DNA of 64,000 bases from Alkalihalobacterium sp048323755 (GTDB lineage: Bacteria; Bacillota; Bacilli; Bacillales; Bacillaceae_F): the NCBI RefSeq assembly GCF_048323755.1, contig NZ_JBLWFS010000002.1, positions 248,001 to 312,000 of the forward strand, written 5' to 3'. The translations under genes and the position numbers were made by a program. Within the stretch, counting starts at the first letter, position 1; each line of letters begins with the position of its first letter. Shown piece after piece: positions 36,374 to 43,947 of the stretch. Below the pieces are notes generated by a model, which was not told the origin of the DNA, made no database searches, and saw nothing but the letters and a program-made list of their open reading frames with translations.

Positions 36374-36491
36374 TTTAAATAAAAGACAAATTTATTAATA
36401 ATTAAAAAAATAATAGAAACAAGACACTACCCGTGATAGTATAGGAGTATTATAAACCTTAATGTTTTAAAGAGTTAAAGGAGTGGAAAAC

Positions 36492-37574
36492 TTGGAGAGA
36501 GCATATAACTTTAATGCGGGACCATCTGCATTACCATTAGAAGTTTTAAAACGAGCGCAGGATGAACTTGTGAATTTCAAACAAACTGGAATGTCTGTAA
36601 TGGAATTGAGCCATCGAAGTAAAGAATACGATGAAGTTCATACACAAGCTCAATCTATGTTAAAGGAACTGTTACAAATTCCGAACGACTACGAAGTTCT
36701 ATTTCTTCAAGGTGGTGCAAGCCTTCAATTTGCGCAAATTCCGATGAATCTTCTTAAAGAAGGAAAAATCGGAAATTATGTGCTTACCGGTTCTTGGTCA
36801 GAAAAAGCTTTAAAAGAAGCAAGATTAATCGGGGAAACGTTCATCGGTGCTTCAACGAAAGAACAAGGATATCGTTCCATACCTAATGTAGAAGAAATTT
36901 CAATTAATAAAAATGACGCTTACCTGCATGTTACATCAAACAACACGATTTATGGAACACAGTGGCATCAGTTCCCTGAATTTGAAAATACGTCGCTAAT
37001 AGCTGATATGTCTAGTGATATTTTATGTCGTCCCATCCAAGTAGAGAACTTCTCCATGATTTATGCCGGAGCCCAAAAGAACCTGGGACCATCTGGAGTA
37101 ACAGTCGTTATCTTAAAAAAACAATTAATTGAAAATTCACGACAAGATATACCGTCAATTTTACGATATTCTACCCACGCAGATGCTAATTCACTCTATA
37201 ATACTCCTCCTACTTTCGCTATTTATATGTTAGCTAAAGTACTCGAATGGGTAAAAGAACAAGGTGGCGTTCAAACGGTTGAAAAAAGAAACATTGAGAA
37301 AGCTAAACTCATCTATGATGCCATTGATGAAAGTAATGACTTCTATTGTGGTCATGCTGAAAAAGACAGTCGTTCTCTTATGAATATTACATTTAACCTC
37401 CCAAGTGAAGAGTTGAATAAAAAATTCTTAGCTGAAGCAAAAGCTGCAGGGTTTGTTGGTCTAAATGGACACCGTTCTGTTGGTGGGTGCAGGGCATCAA
37501 CTTATAATGCAGTTCCAGTAGAAGCTTGTGAGGCACTACGCAAGTTTATGATCACGTTTAGAAACAATCATTAA
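36492..37574 (+). CDS. serC: Phosphoserine aminotransferase
   Basis: A 360-aa PLP enzyme converting 3-phosphohydroxypyruvate and glutamate to phosphoserine (serine pathway; also used in pyridoxal synthesis in some bacteria). The N-terminus YNFNAGPSALPLEVL, MSVMELSHRSKEY and the PLP-lysine region YAGAQKNLGPSGVT are family signatures; the C-terminus has GLNGHRSVGGCRAS. I choose the TTG at 36492 (MERAYNFNAG, AAAGGAG eight nt upstream). The in-frame GTG three codons earlier overlaps the ribosome site. It is upstream of yhaH and hpr, as in B. subtilis. Confidence 0.96.
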   Translation: MERAYNFNAGPSALPLEVLKRAQDELVNFKQTGMSVMELSHRSKEYDEVHTQAQSMLKELLQIPNDYEVLFLQGGASLQFAQIPMNLLKEGKIGNYVLTGSWSEKALKEARLIGETFIGASTKEQGYRSIPNVEEISINKNDAYLHVTSNNTIYGTQWHQFPEFENTSLIADMSSDILCRPIQVENFSMIYAGAQKNLGPSGVTVVILKKQLIENSRQDIPSILRYSTHADANSLYNTPPTFAIYMLAKVLEWVKEQGGVQTVEKRNIEKAKLIYDAIDESNDFYCGHAEKDSRSLMNITFNLPSEELNKKFLAEAKAAGFVGLNGHRSVGGCRASTYNAVPVEACEALRKFMITFRNNH

Positions 37575-37588
37575 TAAGAAATTTTTTT

Positions 37589-37621
37589 AAGCACCTTCCA
37601 AATTCATTGGAGGTGCTTTGT
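37589..37621. terminator. Bidirectional terminator between serC and the small membrane protein gene
   Basis: AAGCACCTTCCAA pairs with TTGGAGGTGCTT. T runs lie on both sides (minus strand TTAAAAAAATTT side less clear), fitting convergent genes. Confidence 0.75.
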
Positions 37622-37628
37622 TAAAAAT

Positions 37629-37826
37629 TTAATAATAGGTGACATATAACCATATTCCCATACCTAGAAATAGAAACGATAAAATACCCATCTTCAGTCC
37701 ATATCGTTTCCATTTGTTCCTTTCGTCATAATCTTGGGCCCGTTCCGCTGTAAATAATAAAGTATAGCCCGTACTAAAGAATAGTAAAGTGGCAAAGGCA
37801 AAGAAAGCAAAAATTAATCCACTCAT
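37629..37826 (-). CDS. Small two-helix membrane protein, unknown
   Basis: A 65-aa protein with AAAGGAGG before its ATG. Two membrane segments (about 3-25 and 44-63) flank a charged loop, AERAQDYDERNKWKRYG. No family recognised. It is convergent with serC and divergent from yhaH, so it is a single gene. Confidence 0.75.
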   Translation of the reverse strand: MSGLIFAFFAFATLLFFSTGYTLLFTAERAQDYDERNKWKRYGLKMGILSFLFLGMGIWLYVTYY

Positions 37827-37928
37827 TGTAAGCCTCCTTTATAGTGTGACAGTGTTGAGTTTAACTATTATATGTTGGAACGATTGTCTAATTTCCTAAT
37901 TTAATAAATTCATTCGGAGGTTATTTTT

Positions 37929-38273
37929 ATGAAACTTAAATCCTTGATATACGGAGTAATTGCAGGAAGTGCGGTTGCAAGCCTTACTACACTTCTAGTG
38001 ACACCTAAGTCTGGAAAAGAGGTTCAAGCCTCGCTTACAAATTCTGTGAATTTAATAAAAAGAAATCTAAATGAGACGAAAGAACAAACTCTCTCTCTTA
38101 AAGATCAATTTTCTGAAACAGCCAAAATTAGTAAAGAAGCAATAGAAGTTGTTTCTCAGGATGTAAAAGTTTCAATTGACGATTGGAAGCAAGAGGTCGA
38201 ACCCGCTATAAAACAACTCCAAAAAGAAATAGATGAACTACAGGAAGTGTTCCAAAACAGCCGTAACACATAA
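37929..38273 (+). CDS. yhaH: YtxH/YhaH-type general stress membrane-anchored protein
   Basis: A 114-aa protein. The N-terminus has a glycine/alanine-rich membrane segment (SLIYGVIAGSAVASLTTLLV) followed by TPKSGKEVQ, the YtxH family signature. The remainder is a charged coiled coil. Position between serC and hpr matches B. subtilis YhaH. Function unknown; relatives are general stress proteins. The start has CGGAGG. Confidence 0.85.
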   Translation: MKLKSLIYGVIAGSAVASLTTLLVTPKSGKEVQASLTNSVNLIKRNLNETKEQTLSLKDQFSETAKISKEAIEVVSQDVKVSIDDWKQEVEPAIKQLQKEIDELQEVFQNSRNT

Positions 38274-38280
38274 AATAAAG

Positions 38281-38462
38281 CTTTTTCAGTGGGGGGTTCC
38301 TCATCTCCCACTGAAAATTAGTCAAACCAATTTGGTTGTTACTGAGGCCTACACGATGTGGATCACACAGACGCAACCACAGGACGTGGCGACCTTATTC
38401 TGTGTTCAATCGTCTCCCACTTTAAGCCTTTTTTGCTTCCTTAAAGGCTTAAAGTGGAGCCT
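38281..38462. repeat. Cluster of four hairpins after yhaH
   Basis: In order: TTTTCAGTGGG / CCCACTGAAAA, AACCAATTTGGTT, CCAC-AGGAC-GTGG, and CCACTTTAAGCCTTT / AAAGGCTTAAAGTGG. The first may terminate yhaH. The middle part is annotated separately as an RNA candidate on the minus strand. Confidence 0.6.
38340..38462 (-). ncRNA. Bacillaceae-1 RNA motif candidate
   Basis: On the minus strand two adjacent short hairpins have pentaloops: CCAC-GTCCT-GTGG (38377-38389) and CCAC-ATCGT-GTAGG (38348-38361). The Bacillaceae-1 RNA is defined by two hairpins whose terminal loops read RUCCU. The first loop matches exactly; the second has one change (AUCGU). It is preceded by a 15-bp hairpin at 38418-38460. 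This motif is often near rRNA genes, but none is visible here. Confidence 0.4.
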
Positions 38463-38638
38463 TAGCGCTAGTTAAACGGTATAAAAATTCCTAGGATTAA
38501 ACTTTCTGATTGAATATTCATTCACAAAATTATCTAATTTTTTAAAAAAAATTAAAATTTCTCTTTATTAATATACAATTTCTTGTCATAATATAAAGAA
38601 AATATAGTATAAAAATATTTTAGTAATGGGGGAGAACA

Positions 38639-39211
38639 ATGGACCATAACGTACCTTACTCTATAAAGCAGTCAATAATGTTTAGCCACAAGGTTGCTCA
38701 ACTCAGTAAGGCTTTGTGGAAATCTGTTGAAAAAGATTGGCAGTCATGGATTAAACCGTTTGATTTAAATATCAATGAACATCATATTCTATGGATTGCT
38801 TATTACTTGGAGGGGGCTTCAATCTCTGATATTGCGAAATTCGGGGTTATGCACGTCTCAACAGCTTTCAACTTTTCTAAAAAGCTTGAAGAACGCGGTC
38901 TACTTACTTTTTCAAAAAAAGAAAATGATAAACGAAATACTTATGTTTATTTAACGCCGGCAGGTGAGGAATTACTTCTTAAAACGTTAGAGTGTTATAA
39001 CCCAGGGACATACAGTATTTATGGCGGTGCCCTGCCGATTAAAGACTTATATGGTAAATTTCCTGAGTTTTCTGAGTTAATGAGTATCGTTCGTCATATT
39101 TATGGTCCAGACTTTATAGAAATCTTCGAAAAGACACTAGATAAATTTGAAAATGAGTTTACAGACGAAGATGGAACGTTAAAACCTCAGCAGCCCGCAG
39201 AAACAAGATAA
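38639..39211 (+). CDS. hpr: Transition-state regulator Hpr (ScoC)
   Basis: A 190-aa MarR-type DNA-binding protein. The winged helix reads EHHILWIAYYLEGASISDIA, KFGVMHVSTAFNFSKKLEER, with wing KKENDKRNTYVYLT. Hpr/ScoC represses extracellular protease and sporulation genes at the end of growth. The N-terminus FSHKVAQLSKALWKSVEKDW is typical of the family. The site is GGGGGAG. Location next to serC-yhaH and yhaI agrees with B. subtilis. Confidence 0.94.
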   Translation: MDHNVPYSIKQSIMFSHKVAQLSKALWKSVEKDWQSWIKPFDLNINEHHILWIAYYLEGASISDIAKFGVMHVSTAFNFSKKLEERGLLTFSKKENDKRNTYVYLTPAGEELLLKTLECYNPGTYSIYGGALPIKDLYGKFPEFSELMSIVRHIYGPDFIEIFEKTLDKFENEFTDEDGTLKPQQPAETR

Positions 39212-39227
39212 GAAAGCTTAACATTAA

Positions 39228-39581
39228 TTAGTCTTCCTCTACTCTTTTTTCTGCTCTTTGTAACACATCTATTAAGTCAATATATAAATTTTGGGCTTTT
39301 AAAGCTTGTAAAGTTTCAGCTATCGGTAATTTTTCAGGCAACATTCCGACAAAGTGTACGAGAAGCGGTGTATGATGAACGAAACCAAGTTCGCACTGCT
39401 CCTCGTATTCTTTTTGCAGTTCTTGACACAACATCAATACTTGTTCTACTTCGCCCTCGGACAAGTCTTTTTCAAGTGCAAGAGAATAAAAAGGAAACGA
39501 ATTTCTATCAATCATCTTCAATAACAATCGATGTTGAAACTTTAATTTACTTAAATAATCGTCTTCATCGTACACCCTCAT
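39228..39581 (-). CDS. yhaI: YhaI-like DUF1878 protein
   Basis: A 117-aa acidic, helical, soluble protein without signal peptide (LKFQHRLLLKMIDRNSFPFY, EKDLSEGEVEQVLMLCQELQ). It is convergent with hpr, as B. subtilis yhaI is. The family has no known function. The start at 39581 has GGGAGGG upstream. Confidence 0.75.
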   Translation of the reverse strand: MRVYDEDDYLSKLKFQHRLLLKMIDRNSFPFYSLALEKDLSEGEVEQVLMLCQELQKEYEEQCELGFVHHTPLLVHFVGMLPEKLPIAETLQALKAQNLYIDLIDVLQRAEKRVEED

Positions 39582-39708
39582 GTCTATCCCTCCCTTTATA
39601 TTTCATTTGTCGTTAAACATAGAAAATTTAATATTTTTGTCATACCTATTGATTTTCTAGCAAAATCGTCGTAAATTATTCAAATAGATTAAGGAGGTGC
39701 CATTCACC

Positions 39709-40251
39709 TTGTTTTGCTGGAAATCTGTTAATATTACACGCGATTTCGGTCGTACAAGACTTGCCATTGTATCCATAAGTGCTGCTATTTTATTTTTTCT
39801 TTTTTTCTATTTATTTTTAAGTTCATTTGTCGAAATTACAACAGTTAACCAATATGGAATATTTCCCTTTATTGTTGGTCTTTTTTTAGTTCCTTTAATT
39901 CATAAATTACTACATTGTTTACCAATTTGGTCATGCGGAAAACGAGCGATATTGACGATAAAACGTACAGCGAAAGTACCGATCTTATTTTGTTATATTC
40001 CAAATAAAATTTCAAAAAGATTATGTATAACTTCTTCATTATTTCCGTTGTTTACGTTTACTCTATTTTCAACCATTGGGGCTATATATTCACCAGAACA
40101 TCTCCCCTACTTGGCGATTTATGCAACGATCAATTTTGGACTTAGTGTGTACGATATTATTTATGTTAATCATTTAATTCAAGCACCCAAATCATCCTTC
40201 ATTGAGGATCACCTGGACGGCTTTCATATATTATTAAATAAAGCGAGCTAA
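39709..40251 (+). CDS. DUF3267-type membrane protein with degenerate HxxxH motif
   Basis: A 180-aa protein with about four membrane helices, resembling DUF3267 putative zinc-metallopeptidase-like proteins of Bacillaceae. In the family the first helix region ends in HExxH; here it reads VPLIHKLLHCLP, so the catalytic glutamate position is lysine while both histidines remain. The start is assigned to TTG at 39709, ten nt from AAGGAGGT; the GTG at 39697 lies inside that site. Function unknown and catalysis doubtful. Confidence 0.65.
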   Translation: MFCWKSVNITRDFGRTRLAIVSISAAILFFLFFYLFLSSFVEITTVNQYGIFPFIVGLFLVPLIHKLLHCLPIWSCGKRAILTIKRTAKVPILFCYIPNKISKRLCITSSLFPLFTFTLFSTIGAIYSPEHLPYLAIYATINFGLSVYDIIYVNHLIQAPKSSFIEDHLDGFHILLNKAS

Positions 40252-40320
40252 CTTTACATGAATAACTCCCTTATAGTGACAGTACAACATAAACGCTGAC
40301 ACCCGAAGAACATATACTAA

Positions 40321-40465
40321 AGGCTCTTTTCTAAAAGATTGTTACCGCTAGCTATTGGACCGTTAACCAAACGAAAGCTTGGTTCCTCACGCTTTAGCGT
40401 GAAGCTTTAAAAAAGCGGTCCAATAGCAACAAAGTTTATGAAAACTGTAAAAGCCGAGTCAGCCT
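40321..40465. repeat. Family A hairpin repeat, copy 4
   Basis: AGGCTCTTTTCTAAAAGATT ... GCTATTGGACCGTTAACC mirrored by GCGGTCCAATAGCAACAAAG, with inner TCACGC/GCGTGA hairpin. It lies between two convergent genes. Confidence 0.75.
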
Positions 40466-40469
40466 TTAG

Positions 40470-41054
40470 TTATTGGACTTTTAGTAACAATTCAATTTCA
40501 TTATGAGATAGGTCAAACTTATTGAAATAAAATGAAATATTCTCTTCTTCTGTAATTTCTGACATGTTAAGATGTACTAATTGTTCATTAGGAAAAATCT
40601 TTATATAGGGTGGAAATGAAATGTAATCCATAAGCGTCTGCATAACTAAATGCCGCGGTATTTGAAAGTGCCCCATTGAAATAGTTGAGATGTTAAGCAA
40701 TAAGTCCCCATTAGGTGCAACCTCAGGAACCATATCTACTTGTATTCCAATCTCCCTAGACATTATCGGTATCATCGTCTTAAATTCAATTTGCTCTTCC
40801 GATAAATAAACATCATATGTTACTAGGTGATTCGGTTGTTCGAGAAGTTTAAGCGAAATGAGTTGATTTAATTCATCTCTCGTCGTATGAATCGTAAAGT
40901 TTGCTTCAGGTGTTACATCAGGAATTCTTAAATACTCTTTCTTATCAACGGCTGGAAAGAGTGTTAAAATGATAATTAAGACTGTAAGTAATAAGATGAT
41001 ATTGATACTGGCCAAAACTAAAAAACTTACTTTCCAATTGATCGCCTTTTTCAC
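40470..41054 (-). CDS. ypmS: YpmS family membrane-anchored protein (DUF2140)
   Basis: A 194-aa protein with one N-terminal membrane helix (about 8-33) and an extracytoplasmic domain of alternating strands (FTIHTTRDELNQLISLKLLE, FKTMIPIMSREIGIQVDM). This fits the DUF2140/YpmS family, which has no known function. GTG start at 41054 with AGGGGG upstream. B. subtilis ypmS is elsewhere in its genome, so synteny does not help and the symbol is by resemblance. Confidence 0.7.
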   Translation of the reverse strand: MKKAINWKVSFLVLASINIILLLTVLIIILTLFPAVDKKEYLRIPDVTPEANFTIHTTRDELNQLISLKLLEQPNHLVTYDVYLSEEQIEFKTMIPIMSREIGIQVDMVPEVAPNGDLLLNISTISMGHFQIPRHLVMQTLMDYISFPPYIKIFPNEQLVHLNMSEITEEENISFYFNKFDLSHNEIELLLKVQ

Positions 41055-41211
41055 ATTACACCCCCTATAATAATTAGTTACTAATGTTGATCATATTTAG
41101 AACTTCAAGCGAACAACTATCTTTTTCACGAATCTTTTGTTAAAGTAATTTTATAAGAATATGCTGCGTCACGTCCATCTTATTTTTATTAAATATATTG
41201 GAGGCTCCTTC

Positions 41212-41391
41212 ATGCTTTTTATATTTGCTATATTTGCCTTATTTATTTTATTTATCTTTAATTCTATGACGAATGCTTTATGTTTGCAAAAAGAAATTCC
41301 TGAAGAAAGACAACCTATCGTCTTTCGTACAATAAATGTTCTTATTACTATTTTATTGACATCAACCTATGTAAAGATACTCTTCACATAA
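41212..41391 (+). CDS. Small membrane protein, unknown
   Basis: A 59-aa protein with two hydrophobic segments (residues 1-17 and 41-57) joined by a charged loop, QKEIPEERQPIVFRT. The start at 41212 has GGAGG nine nt upstream; in-frame codons from 41161 lack a site. No family recognised. Confidence 0.65.
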   Translation: MLFIFAIFALFILFIFNSMTNALCLQKEIPEERQPIVFRTINVLITILLTSTYVKILFT

Positions 41392-41529
41392 TACAAAGCG
41401 ATAAAGAAAACTTGCCCATTGGCAAGCGTTTAAGCGAAGACAGAGGCGTAGTTGCACATATACTTAATTCCTAATTGTTTACTACGTCAAATGTACTTCT
41501 TTGCTTACAATCTATAATATCTTAACTTC

Positions 41530-41562
41530 AAAAAGGATGAGACGTGGTCTCATCCTTTTTGT
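41530..41562. terminator. Bidirectional terminator
   Basis: AAAAAGGATGAGAC / GTCTCATCCTTTTT with a 3-nt loop. It serves both the plus-strand small gene and the minus-strand YjcZ-like gene. Confidence 0.85.
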
Positions 41563-41579
41563 GTTACATTTTTGAATGA

Positions 41580-41672
41580 TTAGTAACCGTAACCCCAGCT
41601 AGCTCCGATGATTACTAACAAGATGAATAATACTACTAGTAACGCGAATCCACCATGATATCCGTGTGACAT
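41580..41672 (-). CDS. YjcZ family micropeptide 1
   Basis: A 30-aa peptide: MSHGYHGGFALLVV, then LFILLVIIGASWGYGY. It has the YjcZ pattern of an aromatic/Gly-rich start followed by a single membrane helix and a short aromatic tail, as in small sporulation-associated Bacillus proteins. AGGAGG lies before the start. Confidence 0.85.
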   Translation of the reverse strand: MSHGYHGGFALLVVLFILLVIIGASWGYGY

Positions 41673-41781
41673 AATACATCCTCCTTTAAATTGATTCTGA
41701 TTTTTCGGCAACTTCTCGAAAGAACCGCCTTTGATCCAATTAAATAGAAGTAAATGATCGAGGTTTATTTAGCGGTATCTC

Positions 41782-41865
41782 TTAGTACCAAGATGCACCA
41801 ACGATGATTAATAAGATGAACAACACAACAATTAACGCGAATCCACCGTAGTATGCGTGAGACAT
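41782..41865 (-). CDS. YjcZ family micropeptide 2
   Basis: A 27-aa peptide: MSHAYYGGFALIVV, then LFILLIIVGASWY. It is very similar to micropeptide 1 and lies 109 bp upstream of it on the same strand. GAGGTG is the ribosome site. Probably a tandem duplication. Confidence 0.85.
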   Translation of the reverse strand: MSHAYYGGFALIVVLFILLIIVGASWY

Positions 41866-41957
41866 CTATAACACCTCCTCATTGCTTCGTTACCATATCC
41901 TATGCACAAATCATTTCAACGTACTGGGCGAATGCACCAATTCTGGAAATTGATTAA

Positions 41958-42063
41958 AAAGTGCTTTCCTCAAAGATTGTGGCTCCTTGCTTTTGGACCG
42001 TAAGCCAACTGAATGCTTGGCTCTTCACGCATAGCATAGAGCTTTTGAAAATAAAATAGCCTT
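41958..42063. repeat. Family A hairpin repeat, copy 5 (degenerate)
   Basis: CCTCAAAGATTGTGGCTCC, CTTTTGGACCGTAAGCCAAC and GCTCTTCACGCATAGCATAG are recognisable, but the right-hand GGTCC arm is missing, so this copy is decayed. Confidence 0.65.
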
Positions 42064-42143
42064 TTTCTTTTCCATAAAGATTATGTTATAGTAGAGAGTG
42101 CGCAAGGAAAAAGGAAATCATATTGGTTGAGGAGTGGACAAGC

Positions 42144-42956
42144 ATGATGAAAAAAAGTATTCTGGCACTTAGTTTATCTGGAGCGCTATTATTAGGGGCT
42201 TGTGCAAATGATGGCGGTGCAACAGGTGGAGCTATTGTTGAAGGATCTAATATCTCAGTTACCGAAGAAGCTTTTATTCAAGAATTAAAAGATAGACATG
42301 GTGATGAATTATTAAAAGAGATGGTTGAAAAACAAATTTTAGATCAAGTCATTGCTAATGCTGAAATTGACCCGGCAAAGGTTGAAGAAGAAGTGAATAC
42401 ATTTAAAGCAGAATTTGGTGTAGAAACAGATGAAGAACTATTACAAATTCTTCAAATGCAATTTGGTCTGCCTGTAGAAACAATGGAAGAATTTAAAAAT
42501 GAATTTATTATTTCAAGACTTGCTATCCAAGGTTTAATGACTCAAGACATGGCTGAAGCTGACCTTGAAATTATAGATGAAGATCAACTCGAAGTTGAAG
42601 CGAGTCATATCTTAGTTGAAGAAAAAGAAACAGCTGAAGAAATACTTGCTAAAATCAATGCGGGTGAAGATTTTCAAGAACTAGCTACTGAACATTCAAT
42701 CGATCCCGGTTCAGCTCAAAGAGGTGGCGAACTTGGCTTTTTTGGAAAAGGAAGAATGGTTCCTGAATTTGAGGAAGCTGCATTTAACCTAGAAATTGGT
42801 GAAGTGAGTGACCTTGTAGAAACTGAATATGGTTACCACATCATTAAAGTAACCGATAAGCGTGTCATTGTAAAGACGTATGATGAAGTTATGGAAGAAC
42901 TATATAATGAAGCAAATATAAAGGTAAATGATCCACAATTTAAAGAACTTTTTTAA
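42144..42956 (+). CDS. prsA: Foldase PrsA (parvulin-type peptidyl-prolyl isomerase lipoprotein)
   Basis: A 270-aa lipoprotein (lipobox LLLGAC, Cys20) acting outside the membrane to fold secreted proteins. The N-terminal chaperone part surrounds a PPIC domain (about 153-240: ASHILVEEKETAEEIL, DPGSAQRGGELGFFGKGRMV, TEYGYHIIKV). The ATG at 42144 has GAGGAGTGG; TTG codons upstream precede the site. A strong terminator follows. Near hpr and yhaM, as in B. subtilis. In that species it is essential for amylase and penicillin-binding protein folding. Confidence 0.96.
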   Translation: MMKKSILALSLSGALLLGACANDGGATGGAIVEGSNISVTEEAFIQELKDRHGDELLKEMVEKQILDQVIANAEIDPAKVEEEVNTFKAEFGVETDEELLQILQMQFGLPVETMEEFKNEFIISRLAIQGLMTQDMAEADLEIIDEDQLEVEASHILVEEKETAEEILAKINAGEDFQELATEHSIDPGSAQRGGELGFFGKGRMVPEFEEAAFNLEIGEVSDLVETEYGYHIIKVTDKRVIVKTYDEVMEELYNEANIKVNDPQFKELF

Positions 42957-42968
42957 ACAATAATAACT

Positions 42969-43005
42969 ACAGGTGAAGCATTTCGCTTCACCTGTTTTTT
43001 TATTT
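42969..43005 (+). terminator. Terminator after prsA
   Basis: ACAGGTGAAGC / GCTTCACCTGT with a 4-nt loop, then TTTTTTATTTTTTTT. Confidence 0.92.
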
Positions 43006-43010
43006 TTTTT

Positions 43011-43125
43011 AGCGCTGTTAAAGAATTTTGTTATTTTCGGCTCCTTACTTCAACCTTTCAGTTTCTGAAAGGCGTGTGATATTAACATTTCACACGATGA
43101 GCCCAAAATCAACGGATACCAACAG
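43011..43125. repeat. Family B repeat, copy 2 (inverted relative to copy 1)
   Basis: AGCGCTGTTAAAGA ... CAACCTTTCAGTTTCTGAAA, CGTGTGATATTAACATTTC, CCCAAAATCAACGGATACC AACAG (shown in parts). It is the reverse complement of the element at 36252. Confidence 0.75.
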
Positions 43126-43237
43126 AATAATCTAACACAGCTATTTTCTTAAATCCGCCTAGAACACCCTTCATTCATCTTGCATAGGGTGTTATATAGT
43201 TACGATAACTAATTAGGTCACTGAAAGGATGATTGAA

Positions 43238-43327
43238 ATGACAAAAGCAACTCCAGCATTTGGCGGATTTACTTTAATCGTAGTTTTATTTATCTTATTA
43301 GTCATTGTCGGTGCAGCATACTGCTAA
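43238..43327 (+). CDS. YjcZ family micropeptide 3
   Basis: A 29-aa peptide: MTKATPAFGGFTLIVV, then LFILLVIVGAAYC. It has the same GGF-x-L-(I/V)VVLFILL helix as the two peptides at 41.6-41.9 kb, but a different N-terminus and a terminal cysteine. AAAGGATG lies before the ATG. It flanks prsA on the other side from the first two. Confidence 0.8.
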   Translation: MTKATPAFGGFTLIVVLFILLVIVGAAYC

Positions 43328-43337
43328 CCGTTTTATA

Positions 43338-43502
43338 AGAAAAGCGTAAGGCGCCTGAAGCTAGACAAGGAATGCGTGAGCGCCTGTTTAGCGACGTACG
43401 GACTGGACTGAACCGTACACTCGACGAACGGTAGTGAGTCGGTTGACTTATCCTACCGCGGTGAAGGAGGTCTCGCTAGTCGCTGGGAGCTTACACTAGA
43501 CA
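43338..43502. repeat. Family C repeat (AAGCGC...GCTAGACA), copy 1
   Basis: AAGAAAAGCGTAAGGCGCCT, AGCGACGTACGGACTGGACTG, GGTCTCGCTAGTCGCTGGGAG and a closing CTAGACA (first and last parts shown separately). Related copies lie at 53491, 54797-55196 and 57747. This is a known type of interspersed intergenic element in Bacillaceae. Confidence 0.75.
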
Positions 43503-43536
43503 TCTTCGAATTTTCTTATCTTTTAAGCGCTGAGAA

Positions 43537-43571
43537 AAGAGCCATAAGTGGAATTCACTTATGGCTCTTCA
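43537..43571. terminator. Terminator overlapping the yhaL stop codon
   Basis: The stem AAGAGCCATAAGTG / CACTTATGGCTCTT has T-rich flanks on the minus strand (TTTTCTCAGC). The 5' arm contains the last codons and the TAA stop of yhaL. Confidence 0.8.
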
Positions 43572-43840
43572 CTATAACGCTTACGCTTTTCCCGATCTTC
43601 TTGTATTCGTTCCATAAAAACTTGTCCTTCTTTTTCAATAAACTCATCATCCACTTTTTTATCTTCTAGCGAATGTTTTATAAAATAATAAGCACTAATT
43701 ATAATCCCTAATATAACAAAATACATCCACCACGGTTCAGCATTAAGTAACACAATTGATGAAAAGTCTAGTCCTGAAACAAGAAATAGTAAAAGACCGA
43801 TACATACGAGGACTATCATTTGCATTTGTTTATTTTTCAT
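43559..43840 (-). CDS. yhaL: Sporulation protein YhaL
   Basis: A 93-aa protein from the ATG at 43840 (AGGGAG site). Two hydrophobic segments (about 7-25 and 35-55) precede a charged tail with DDEFIEKEGQVFMERIQED, the YhaL family signature. B. subtilis yhaL is next to prsA and is expressed in the sporulating cell; its function is unknown. Here it is on the opposite strand to prsA and upstream of nothing else. Confidence 0.82.
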   Translation of the reverse strand: MKNKQMQMIVLVCIGLLLFLVSGLDFSSIVLLNAEPWWMYFVILGIIISAYYFIKHSLEDKKVDDEFIEKEGQVFMERIQEDREKRKRYSEEP

Positions 43841-43947
43841 ATAAATCTCCCTTCCTTTCACTGTCTTTCTATTAATCTATGCTTGTCTTTTTTTTGTATG
43901 TCTAAATTAAGAATGAAAGGAAGTTTTTTTAAAGAGATTATTAGATT

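Noticed and set aside
38233..38475. Plus-strand frame of 80 codons after yhaH
   Set aside because: It overlaps yhaH and a hairpin cluster, and has no ribosome site.
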